53,284 nt of DNA, from assembly GCA_002071485.1 (NCBI GenBank), contig MWFF01000036.1:1-53284 (forward strand). Reading direction: 5' to 3'. Shown here in pieces: positions 24,557-34,100 of the stretch. The DNA is from Verrucomicrobia bacterium ADurb.Bin006 (GTDB lineage Bacteria > Verrucomicrobiota > Verrucomicrobiia > Limisphaerales > J093). A program made the translations under genes and the position numbers. Position 1 is the stretch's first letter; each line of letters opens with the position of its first letter. A model generated the notes under the pieces. The model searched no databases and was not told the DNA's origin. It worked only from the letters and a program-made list of their open reading frames with translations.

Positions 24557-26512
24557 ATGTTTTCGTTGTTGCGTGCCAAACGGCGGCCCGTTTTGTGGTG
24601 TCTGGCTGCCTTCGTTCCCTGGGGCGTTCATGCCCGGTCCTCCCTCGTCGCGCTGGGTGAGGAATACGCCGTGGGTGGCTCCATGCCGGGCGATCAGGTG
24701 TTCGCACGCGCGGCGGTCGGGCCCAACGGAGGCTATCTGGTCTGGCATGACAACGTCATGGACGGAGCCGGCTATGGGATCGGCGCCCGTCGCCTGGATC
24801 AAAACTTCGTGGCTGGGCTTGGCGCCTTCCGCGTCAATAAGACCGTCGCCGGCGATCAGGAGCATCCGCAGGTCGCCATGTTCTCCGACGGCGCCGCGAT
24901 CGTTGTCTGGCAGGGCGGTGCGGTCGGCTTCCCCGATGTCTTCGCGCGTTATCTGGCCGCGGATGGGACGTTTGCCACCGGCGATATCCGGGTGAATTCC
25001 AATTCCTATACCCAGGATCGCCAGGAGCGTCCCCAGGTCGCCGTTCTCAAAGGCGATACCGCGGTGGTTGTGTGGGCCAGCTACGGCCAGGACGGCAGCC
25101 ACTACGGCGTGTACGGACAGCGGCTCGACGCGCGAGGCAAGAAGATCGGCGGCGAGTTCCTTGTGAACGAGACTGTTTTCCTCAGCCAGCGGAGTCCGTC
25201 CGTTGCGGCGATGCCGGACGGACGGTTCGTCGTTGTCTGGGTCTCCGAGAAACAAAATGCGGCCGGGGAGCCGGTCGCCGGCCAGGAGGGGGTCGCCACC
25301 GTCGGCCCCGGCCGGGTCGTGCAGCCTTACGATGTCAGCCTCTTTGGACGTGTCTTCGACGCCTCGGGGCCGCTGGGCTCCGAGTTCAAAATCAACACCT
25401 CCGCCTATGTCTGCGCGAATCCCGTTGTCAGCGTCGATGCCCTCGGCGGTTTCCTCGTGGCCTGGAGTTCGCATGTCGGCCGAGTCGAAGTCAGTGGAGT
25501 CACCAGCGCGCGCGGTTGGGACATCCGGTCGCGGGCTTTCGCCCCGGATGGCACTCCGTCCGGAGAGGAGACGGAGTTGAACGAGCGTACTTTCGGCGAT
25601 CAGTTTCTGCCAAGCGCCGCCAGCGTGGGCAGCAATCATTTAGTAGCCTGGATCAGCCTCGGCCAGGATGGGTCCAGGGAGGGTGTCTACGGGCGGGTCG
25701 TCGCCGAGAATGGCGCCCCGCTCGATGCCGAGTTCCGGGTTAACAGCTTCACTCCCGGAGCTCAGAAACTCCCAGCGGTCGTCTCGAACGGCAAAGGACG
25801 GGCTTTCGTGGTCTGGTCCCGAGCGCGTGGGGGGCTGGCCAGCTTCGACTTGTACGCCCAGAGATACGCCAGCGACGCCGAGTTAGTTGCCCCCGCCAAG
25901 CCGATGGTGCTTGCACTCAGCGCGTCCAAACTCAGCGTGACCTGGCCCTCGCTCGAGAATCTGGGGGCGGTGTCCTACCTGGTGTATGCGAACGGATCGA
26001 GCACGCCTGTTTCGGTGACCGAGAACTACTATGTGGCGTCAAAGCTTGCCGCCGGCAGCACGCATGAGTATCGCCTCGCCTATGTCAATCAGAACGGAGA
26101 TCGTTCCCCGCTCTCCGACCCGGCCAGCGGCCAAACCTGGGGCGACGACGCCAACTTCGACGGGTTGCCTGACGATTGGCAGGCCGCGTTCTGGGGCGAC
26201 GACTCGGCCTCGTGGCCGTCTCCCGATGCCGACAGCGACGGCGATGGCGCCAGCAACAGGCAGGAATTCCTCGCCGGCACTGATCCGACAGACCCCCTCA
26301 AGGTGCTGCGGCTCAATTGGCGCGCCGACGGCGCGGGCACCAGCCTCGAATGGAATGCCCAGGCCGGTTGCATCTATCAGGTCCAGGTCTCCAAGGACCT
26401 CAACCAATGGGAGAACATCGGATCGCCCCGGTTCGCCGCCGGGACAACCGATGCAGTACCTGTCGACCGCGCCGATCGCAAGGCGATGTACCGGGTGATC
26501 CGAGTGAGGTGA
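24557..26512 (+). CDS. Secreted repeat protein with fibronectin-like and C-terminal sorting-like module
   Basis: A 651-residue protein if started at ATG 24557 (MFSLLRAKRRPVLWCLAAF, a signal peptide); a TTG at 24536 is the alternative. Residues about 35-445 consist of six to seven imperfect units built on V(W/A)W...DG....G(V)YGQRL.. (GGYLVWHDN, AVVVWASYGQDGSHYGVYG, FVVVWVSEKQ, FLVAWSSH, HLVAWISLGQDGSREGVYG, AFVVWSRARG), probably a beta-propeller. A fibronectin-type unit (about 450-530), an Asp-rich calcium loop (DADSDGDGASNRQEFLAGTD) and the C-terminal module ending in MYRVIRVR follow. Function unknown; likely surface-exposed or released. The next gene starts five bases downstream. Confidence 0.78.
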   Translation: MFSLLRAKRRPVLWCLAAFVPWGVHARSSLVALGEEYAVGGSMPGDQVFARAAVGPNGGYLVWHDNVMDGAGYGIGARRLDQNFVAGLGAFRVNKTVAGDQEHPQVAMFSDGAAIVVWQGGAVGFPDVFARYLAADGTFATGDIRVNSNSYTQDRQERPQVAVLKGDTAVVVWASYGQDGSHYGVYGQRLDARGKKIGGEFLVNETVFLSQRSPSVAAMPDGRFVVVWVSEKQNAAGEPVAGQEGVATVGPGRVVQPYDVSLFGRVFDASGPLGSEFKINTSAYVCANPVVSVDALGGFLVAWSSHVGRVEVSGVTSARGWDIRSRAFAPDGTPSGEETELNERTFGDQFLPSAASVGSNHLVAWISLGQDGSREGVYGRVVAENGAPLDAEFRVNSFTPGAQKLPAVVSNGKGRAFVVWSRARGGLASFDLYAQRYASDAELVAPAKPMVLALSASKLSVTWPSLENLGAVSYLVYANGSSTPVSVTENYYVASKLAAGSTHEYRLAYVNQNGDRSPLSDPASGQTWGDDANFDGLPDDWQAAFWGDDSASWPSPDADSDGDGASNRQEFLAGTDPTDPLKVLRLNWRADGAGTSLEWNAQAGCIYQVQVSKDLNQWENIGSPRFAAGTTDAVPVDRADRKAMYRVIRVR

Positions 26513-26516
26513 TTTT

Positions 26517-28019
26517 ATGATGCGTCTGCTTCGACTGCTTCTGGTTGGAGGGTGTCTCTACGGCGCGTGGCTGCCGGGGCGCGCCTTCACGCTCCTCGGC
26601 CCTCCAGCCACTTGGATGACCCATCAATTGGGTTACGACGTGTCCGCGCCGCTCACGACTTACGGGCCGATGAACCTGGGCGAGGAATATCGCTGGAACG
26701 TCCCGATCCTCTACTACGCCTTCACCTCGGACTTTCTGAATTACTTCGGGGAATACGGGGCCAACGAGATCGACAAGGCGATCGCGATGATCAACAACCT
26801 CCCGCCCGCCTCGTCGCTGAACATCGACGACTTCCCCGCGGGTTCGCTTCGAATCAATCACCGCGCGCAGGCCGCCGGCCTGACCGACTTGAAATCCTTC
26901 GCGCTCCGGGAAATGCTCTACCTGCTGGGCATAGGCGATCCGACCCGCTACGTCTTCTGCATTCGAAACCGTTGGACGCCCGGCTCCTGTCCCCCGATCC
27001 TCTATCATGTCATCCAGCGCAATTTCGATCCCAAGACCCTCCGGCACAGCGCCTACATCAACGGCGATCTTTGGACCTACACGACCATCATCGACACCTG
27101 CACCCCTCCGCCCGACTACGCATTCCTGGCGCCCGAACCGGTGGACCCGATGGCCCTGCTTGGCTACCGCCACATGCCGGCCAGTTCATACTTCGCGGCT
27201 GGCAGCATCAACGGAGGCTTCGTGACCACGCTGACCCGCGACGATGTGGCCGCCCTTCAGTACATTTACCGCACCAACAACTACAACGTCGAGACCATCC
27301 CCGCGGGAGTCATTGGTGGCACCAACTACATCTTCGGGGCGACGAATTCGTCTCCATGGGGCGTTCCTCCCTATCTCCTGACGAACGGGTATTCGACCAA
27401 TCTTCCGTGGTACCCGGGCTATCCTTGGGACGCCCCCCCCAGCCTCACCAATGTGACAGGCACCAACGATGTGACGGGAACCAACTCGTTCATCGAGCCT
27501 GCCCTGCGCAGCGGCATCGACAAGGTTCTCTGGCGTCGGCTCGAATACGACTCCGTGCTGGGCAACTTCTTCACCCCAACCACCAACGTCTATACCGAGC
27601 GGGTCATCCTCAACGGACGCCGGGTACCACAGACCATTGTGCGCGTGGTCGAAGTGCCCGATATCATCTTCGATGCGGCCGATCTCCAGGGCGGCGAGGC
27701 AACCGATACGGTCATCGGGACCGCACAGGTCATGACCGACTGGCAGAATAACGACGCCATCAACGGCCTGGCCGGCCAGATTGGCCCCGGAACCATGGTT
27801 CCATCCGTGGGCACCACGCCGGCATATGTTCTCACGTTCAACTCGGTCGGGCCGATCTGGTACAATCAATGGCCCAATTTCTTGAGTCAGGCCGATGCCA
27901 TCGGACCCAACCAGTTCCTCCTCTGGGGTTCGTTTGACGGAACCACCAACGCGCCTGTGGTCTACCCCGTCGGCACGTCCATCGAGGCGATCGAAGCTCA
28001 AGTTTTGAGTGGCCGCTAG
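26517..28019 (+). CDS. Secreted, probably inactive matrixin-like protein
   Basis: A 500-residue protein with a signal peptide (MMRLLRLLLVGGCLYGAWLP). GAGGTGA at 26506-26512 serves as ribosome site for ATG 26517 or 26520. The fold plan recalls a matrixin: EEYRWNVPILYYAFTSDF and EIDKAIAMINNLPP near the start, and LTRDDVAALQYIYRTNNYN (about 239-257) where matrixins end with a DDxxxxQxxY helix. The zinc site expected as HExxHxxGxxH reads REMLYLLGIGD (131-141): Glu and Gly are kept, all three His are lost. It is therefore unlikely to be a metalloprotease. The C-terminal half (TNVTGTNDVTGTNSF and onwards) is unrecognised. It sits between two secreted proteins with gaps of 4 and 24 bases. Confidence 0.7.
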   Translation: MMRLLRLLLVGGCLYGAWLPGRAFTLLGPPATWMTHQLGYDVSAPLTTYGPMNLGEEYRWNVPILYYAFTSDFLNYFGEYGANEIDKAIAMINNLPPASSLNIDDFPAGSLRINHRAQAAGLTDLKSFALREMLYLLGIGDPTRYVFCIRNRWTPGSCPPILYHVIQRNFDPKTLRHSAYINGDLWTYTTIIDTCTPPPDYAFLAPEPVDPMALLGYRHMPASSYFAAGSINGGFVTTLTRDDVAALQYIYRTNNYNVETIPAGVIGGTNYIFGATNSSPWGVPPYLLTNGYSTNLPWYPGYPWDAPPSLTNVTGTNDVTGTNSFIEPALRSGIDKVLWRRLEYDSVLGNFFTPTTNVYTERVILNGRRVPQTIVRVVEVPDIIFDAADLQGGEATDTVIGTAQVMTDWQNNDAINGLAGQIGPGTMVPSVGTTPAYVLTFNSVGPIWYNQWPNFLSQADAIGPNQFLLWGSFDGTTNAPVVYPVGTSIEAIEAQVLSGR

Positions 28020-28043
28020 GCCGCGCGCACGGTCCATCGCGAT

Positions 28044-31000
28044 ATGAAGCATCTTACACTTTGGGCTCTGGTGGCGGGGATGGCCTGGACAACCCAAGTC
28101 GCCCGCGCCGCCGACATTTTCATTAACGAAGGCGAACTCAATTACGCCTACGGCGAGGCCCCGCAGATCGATGCCCTCGCGTTCTACAACGCGGGCACCT
28201 TCACAGTCTGGTCCGCGCCTCTCCCTTACGATTTCACCCGGGTGATGAACTATACGAACCGGGGGACCATGACGGGCGGCGTCGGTTTCACCTTCGACAA
28301 CGTCACAAGGGAGGGCGTCCGCGGGCCTGCGGCCACCTTTGTCAACCAGCGCGGCGGCGTCATCCGGACGGTCGAGCGCTTCAGCTTCATCGCCTCGAAC
28401 ACGGTCTACTACCCGACCTACATCACCGTCTCCGCCTCCAAAATCGTCAACGAAGGAACGCTCTCGGTCGAAAACTCCGGAATCCTCCGTCTCGAAGGGA
28501 ACAAGATCGACCTGACCCGGGGCGGTCTCTCGGTGGGCTCCGTCCAACCGGATTTCGGGGCGGGCTATATCCCCGGCGGCTACGATTTTCGCCCGGAGCC
28601 CGGTGTTTACGACCTTTGGTGGGGCGTCGGTTCCGGGCCCACCAACGCGAGCGGATGGCCCGGTCAGGACAGTTCCTCGATTGCGCGGCCGCTGGGCGGG
28701 GGCACCTCCTGGCAGGCGGTCTCGCCGTCGCACTTCGTGTCCGATAACAACGCATCGGGTTTCGTGCGCGTCGGCACAATCGCAACGTATTTCACCGGCC
28801 TGACGAACGTGACGGGGGGCATCGGCCTGACGATCACCAACGTCGACGGCACAACAACGAATATCTTCGCCCCGACCAACATCATCCGACAGGCGGTGTT
28901 CGTGGGCGTGAGCGACACGAACAACTTCGCCGCGCGCGCCCGGTTCTTCCCCAGCACCGTGCCGGATGTCGCGCACGCGACCGTGGCCATCGAGTTGCGG
29001 CTTTCCAACACGAACGTCGTGACCGCGACCGGCGAGACCAATGCGATCTACTTTGTCGATCGGTTGGCCTCCGAAACGAACCTCGCGTTCGGCACGAACA
29101 TCGACATCACCCCGGTCCCCACGCTCCGTCCGTACCCGTACGAGGTCTGGCGTTCGCCGCCGCCGGAGTTCAGGTTCGGTTTTAACGGCAACGCGTTGAT
29201 TACGACGAATTTCGTCTACGACCGCGGATTCTCGAATCGTTTTGTCACCAATCTCTACGCCGGTTACTCGGCGTACATCGACTACCTGACCGTGCGCCCG
29301 CCGATCGTCGCGGGCATGGGACCCCTCGACCAACCCGGACGCATCGAGATCATCGGCAACGAGGTCGACCTCACCAAGGCGCGCTTCCGGGGGATGGGGA
29401 TCATCTCGATCGATGCCAAGAACCTCGTCAGCACCTCGAACACCGTAGTCGACGCGCCCAACCTCCTCTACAACCTCGGCTCGAGCAGCGGCCTCCTCAC
29501 CGTCCAGAACCTCGCCAAAGCCGGTGTGATCCGGATGGCCGGCAACATCGAGATGTGGAGCGGCCTTTGGACAAACCAAATGGCGACTATCTACACGAAC
29601 TACTACATCGACGACACGACTAACTATTACAACCCCATCACCAACCCCGTCGATGTCGGCATCCACGTCGTGATCCTCAGCGCCGATTTCCTCGACTCGA
29701 CCCAGAGGGTCGTGGTGCACGACTTCGTCGCCAAGAGCAAACAGATCGTCGTCAACGACCCGATCACGGTCTCCCGCAAACTGATCCTGAACGGCGAGGC
29801 CTTCACGCTCAACGGCACCCTCACCCTCACCAACCTCGACACCACCAATGGCCTCCCGAATTGGGTCCGCACCAACATGCCCGGCGTCAAGTTCTTCACG
29901 AACAATGGCACCCTGACCGTGCCGAATGTGGGGTACTTCGGCTCGGACAGCGGCGGTGCCTTGCAGACTTTCGTAAACACGGGGACTCTCAACACCTTCA
30001 GCGCCAACGTGGCCGCTTCCTCCTATGCGAACAGCGGCACTCTCAACATCGACAACCGCCTCACTCTCGAGCTCGGGGCCGGCAGGCTCGAAGGCGGGCG
30101 CGACGTGATCCGCGGCTCGCTGCATATCAAGGCGAATGACCTCAAGCTCAGGAATCACTCGATCCGGGCGGATGAGGGACTGTTCCTCGATGTCACGGAC
30201 AACTTGAGCGACGCTGGCGTGGGCTCGCCGAGTACGGTGAGCGTCTCGGATGGTTTCCACCTGCTCGCCAAGCCCGCCACAGGCGATCTGCTGGGAACGA
30301 CATTCCAAACGACGGCCTCCAAGTTCGCCAGCGTGCTGCACACCTGGGCCGGCAAGGACCTCGGCCCCACTGCCGCCGGATTCAAGGATAATGCCGCCAT
30401 CGGGCGGCTGGTGCTCGATGTCTACTCGGGCGGAGAACTGCGCTTCAGCGGCCCGGTCGACTGGCTCGGCAACCCCCGGCCCGGCAAGTACGCACTCTAT
30501 GTCGATTACCTCCAGTTGCAGCCCGCTGTCGAGGCCGATCCCGAGTCCGTGATGTATGTCTATCCCGGCCTGACCATCTACTTCGGGACCTCCAATGTCC
30601 CTGCCGAGGAACTGGACGGCATGTTTGATGGCCGCCTCCGCTGGGTGAAGTCATACTCCGGCCCGACAAGCGGCACGCCGGTCGCCTCCCGACAGAACGG
30701 ATTCGAGATCAAGACGATCGTGGTGAATGCCGCACTCCTGGACAGCACCACGATCGATTCCGATGGCGATGGTGTCGCCAACGCATACGACACATGGCCT
30801 TTCGACGGTGTCACCTTGCGAACCGCCGAGGTTCTTGGCCATCCGGCAAATCAAGTGCGGATTTCATGGGATGCCGCAGCCGAAACCGTCTACCGCGTCG
30901 AGAAGACGGTGGGTCTCACGCCGGCCAACTGGACGGCGCATTCCGTTGTCACCAACTCCGCGGCATCAGTGCAGGTTTTGACAATTACAGATGCCATCCC

Positions 31001-31049
31001 GGCTGGAAGCAACCAGAGAAGCTTCTACAGGGTCCGTTACGACCCGTGA
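28044..31049 (+). CDS. Large secreted beta-rich protein of unknown function
   Basis: A 1001-residue protein with a signal peptide (MKHLTLWALVAGMAWTTQVA, cleavage near ARAAD). The long middle contains many short units of the kind N(Y/E)G(T)(L/M)...., such as MNYTNRGTMTGGVGFTFDN, KIVNEGTLSVENSGILRL, FFTNNGTLTVPNVGYFG, TFVNTGTLNTFSANV and YANSGTLNIDNRLTLELGAG. This resembles a parallel beta-helix or autotransporter-passenger fold. A calcium-type loop (DSDGDGVANAYDTWP) precedes the C-terminal module (VYRVEKTVGLTPANWTAHSV, ending SFYRVRYDP). No catalytic motif is seen. It is the last gene of the three-gene secreted cluster, 24 bases after the inactive matrixin-like gene. Confidence 0.75.
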   Translation: MKHLTLWALVAGMAWTTQVARAADIFINEGELNYAYGEAPQIDALAFYNAGTFTVWSAPLPYDFTRVMNYTNRGTMTGGVGFTFDNVTREGVRGPAATFVNQRGGVIRTVERFSFIASNTVYYPTYITVSASKIVNEGTLSVENSGILRLEGNKIDLTRGGLSVGSVQPDFGAGYIPGGYDFRPEPGVYDLWWGVGSGPTNASGWPGQDSSSIARPLGGGTSWQAVSPSHFVSDNNASGFVRVGTIATYFTGLTNVTGGIGLTITNVDGTTTNIFAPTNIIRQAVFVGVSDTNNFAARARFFPSTVPDVAHATVAIELRLSNTNVVTATGETNAIYFVDRLASETNLAFGTNIDITPVPTLRPYPYEVWRSPPPEFRFGFNGNALITTNFVYDRGFSNRFVTNLYAGYSAYIDYLTVRPPIVAGMGPLDQPGRIEIIGNEVDLTKARFRGMGIISIDAKNLVSTSNTVVDAPNLLYNLGSSSGLLTVQNLAKAGVIRMAGNIEMWSGLWTNQMATIYTNYYIDDTTNYYNPITNPVDVGIHVVILSADFLDSTQRVVVHDFVAKSKQIVVNDPITVSRKLILNGEAFTLNGTLTLTNLDTTNGLPNWVRTNMPGVKFFTNNGTLTVPNVGYFGSDSGGALQTFVNTGTLNTFSANVAASSYANSGTLNIDNRLTLELGAGRLEGGRDVIRGSLHIKANDLKLRNHSIRADEGLFLDVTDNLSDAGVGSPSTVSVSDGFHLLAKPATGDLLGTTFQTTASKFASVLHTWAGKDLGPTAAGFKDNAAIGRLVLDVYSGGELRFSGPVDWLGNPRPGKYALYVDYLQLQPAVEADPESVMYVYPGLTIYFGTSNVPAEELDGMFDGRLRWVKSYSGPTSGTPVASRQNGFEIKTIVVNAALLDSTTIDSDGDGVANAYDTWPFDGVTLRTAEVLGHPANQVRISWDAAAETVYRVEKTVGLTPANWTAHSVVTNSAASVQVLTITDAIPAGSNQRSFYRVRYDP

Positions 31050-31174
31050 ACCACGGGCGCCGATCGGAAGCCGTTCGGCGATCCGAATGGCCCAGAATCC
31101 GGAATGGCAGGTTGATGCGGATCGGCGGGCGGCCGCGTGTGGTCGCCGCCTAGTTTTACTAATGACTCATGAAG

Positions 31175-31179
31175 AGGGG
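31175..31179 (+). promoter_or_regulatory. Ribosome binding site for the subtilase gene
   Basis: AGGGG ends seven bases before ATG 31187. It favours that start over ATG 31169, but a third candidate (ATG 31304) would place this site and the 31263-31287 hairpin in an untranslated leader. Confidence 0.45.
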
Positions 31180-31186
31180 TACTCTG

Positions 31187-34100
31187 ATGGCACAGTGTCA
31201 AGGATGGGCTGCGATGCGCATCGCGGCGTTCGAAGCAGCCTTGATCCAAAGGCGATTCGCCAGTCGCGGGAATGACCTTCCCGCGACAGCTTCGGCGCAT
31301 GCGATGCCCCGCGAGCGCCGCCCGGCATCGCTCGCATCGCTCGCGTTGACTGTCGGCTCTCTCGTGTGCGCGATTGCCTTCTTGGGTATGGCCCAGGCCG
31401 AAACCCTCAGGCTCGATTCTCAAGAGGTCCATGCCACCCGCCTGATCGGTAAATTCAAGGCGACTGTCGCCGATGCCATCGGCCCGGCATCGGTCAGCCA
31501 GTACGGGTCCGCCATCGCGCGGCGTTATCGGTTGGTTCCCGGCCTGGTGCTCCTCGACGAAGCGGGCCAGGCGCGTCCGGCGGGGCTCCCCGCCGGCGAT
31601 GAGTCGGCCGCACGCCAACGCCTCCTCGACCGGTTGCATGCACTGAGGGACTCGGGTCTCTTCGAATACGTCGAGCCGGATCATATCATGCATCTGATGC
31701 TCGCGCCCAATGACAGGGCGTTCGTGGATGGCTCGCTCTGGGGCCTCTGGAATTACGGGCAGTATGGTGGCATGCCCGGCGCGGATATCGCCGCCGAGAG
31801 GGCCTGGGACCTGACCACCGGCTCGACCAACGTCGTCGTGGCCGTCGTCGACACGGGCATCCGCTACACCCACCTCGACCTGGCCAGCCAGATGTGGATC
31901 AACGCAAACGAGATTCCCGACAACGGCATCGATGACGACGGCAATGGCTTCATCGACGATATCTACGGGATCAATGCCCTGGCCGGGACGGGCGATCCAA
32001 TGGACGATCATGGCCACGGCACCCATTGCAGCGGGACCATCGGCGCCGCGGCCAATGACGGCAACCGGCATGTCGGAGTCGCCTGGGAAGTCCGGTTGAT
32101 GGGGTGCAAGGCATTCTCGGCCCAGGGAACGGCTTCGACCAGCGATGAAATCACCTCGATCGATTATGCCGTCCACATGGGAGCCCAGATCATCAGCGCC
32201 AGTTGGGGCGGATACGGTTTCTCGCAAGCCCTCTTCGATACCATCGAGCGGGCGGGGGACCGTGGCGTGCTGTTCGTCGCCGCCGCCGGCAACGAGGCCA
32301 ACGACAACGATTTTTTCCCTGCGTATCCGGCGAGCTTCCAACTCGAGAACGTGATCTCGGTCGCCGCTGTCGATCGCAGCGATTATCTCGCCGGCTTCTC
32401 GAACTACGGAGCCACCACGGTCCATGTGGGCGCGCCGGGCGTCGAAATCTTCTCATGTTGGGCGGGATTTGACGCGGACTACGAGACAATCGACGGAACG
32501 AGCATGGCCACGCCCCATGTCGCCGGCGTCGCCGCCCTCATCCTCGGCCTCTACCCGGGCTCGGATCATAGCGAAATGAAGGACCGCATTCTCTCCGGGG
32601 CTGTGCCGATTACCGCCCTGGCAGGCCGGACCACGACTGGCGGCCGGGTCAATGCCTACAATTCACTGACCTTGACCGGGAGCGGCGTGATGCAGGTCAG
32701 CGTGGACCCGCCCTCGGGATCGGTCCTGCTCGCCGGCACCACCCAACCCATCTACGTCAAGGTGCGCGATCGCTTCGGCATCCGCGACGCTACGGTCACC
32801 GGCGCCATCGTCGGCGGCGGCACGCTGGCATTCGGGAACGATGGCGTGGCCCCCGACCTTGTGGCTCAAGACCCCATCTATACGGCGAATCTTCAAGTGC
32901 CTGCGCTGGGCGATTCGATTTCGATTGCCTTGACTGTCACCGCTCCCGGCAAAGGGACCCTCACGAACCTGCTCAACTACGCAATTATCCCGCCGCCGCC
33001 AAACGACCATTTCGAATTGGCGACCAAAGTGCCGCGTGGCGGCGCGTCGTACCTGGCGAACAATCTTTACGCGACGCTTCAACCCAATGAACCGCGGCAC
33101 GCCGGCAACGCCTCTGCGGCCGGCTCCTTGTGGTGGCGTTGGACCGGCGACTGGGAGACCAACATCCTCGTCGATGCGGCGGGAAGCAGCATCGGCACTA
33201 TCCTGGCCGTCTACACTGGCAACGCTCTCACCAACCTGAAGTCCGTAGCCACGGCGGCCAACCTGCCGGGCACACGGGGCACGAACCTGTTCTTCCAGGC
33301 CCAAAAGAGCATATCCTACTCGATTGCCGTGGCCGGTCTGGCGACAAACAGCCTCGGATCCATCCGCTTGCGGATCATGCCGGGCGGCCAATTGCAGAAG
33401 CAGCCTCCGCGCGTCTCGATCCAGGACCCGATCAGCGGTTTGGTGTCCGCAACGAATAGCATTACCGTCACCGGCACGGCCGAGGATGTCGGCCCGCAAG
33501 CCTCCGGCATCGCCGAAGTTCTGGTGAGTGTCAACGGGGGACTGGCGGGTTCCGCGGTCGGCACGACCAATTGGATGAGACCCGCCTTGCTCCAGGTGGG
33601 TGCGAACCAGATCGTCGCACGCTCCGTCAACCTCGCCGGACTCATCTCCGACGAATACCGCGTCACGGTGCATTACCGGGTTCCGCCGCCGCCAAACGAC
33701 AACTTCGACGCGGCAACGCTTGTCACCGGGATCGAGGGGAGGGATACGGTCGACACCAGGCTCGCGACCCAGCAGCCTGGCGAACCGATGCACGCCGGCA
33801 AGCCCGGCGGCCACTCCGTGTGGTGGAAATGGACTGCGCCTGCTGATGGAGCGCTGCTGCTTTCGACCGAGGGAAGCTCATTCGACACCACCCTGGGCCT
33901 CTACACAGGTCCTCGAGTCAACGCCCTCCGCAGGGTGGCGAGCAACGACGATGCCTTCGATGGCTCGCTCTACAGCAAACTGCAGGAATGTGTCCGGATG
34001 AACCATACCTATCACTGGGCGGTCGATGGCTTCAACGGGCTGACTGGCAAGGTCGAGTTGGCCTACCTCTTCACCCCCGGCACGCTCTTTACCGTCAATC

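Noticed and set aside
27186..30341. 1051-codon minus-strand open frame
   Set aside because: Composition (Arg/Val/Asp/Gly-rich, no signal or domain) is typical of the antisense frame of GC-rich repeat proteins; the two secreted genes on the plus strand explain it.
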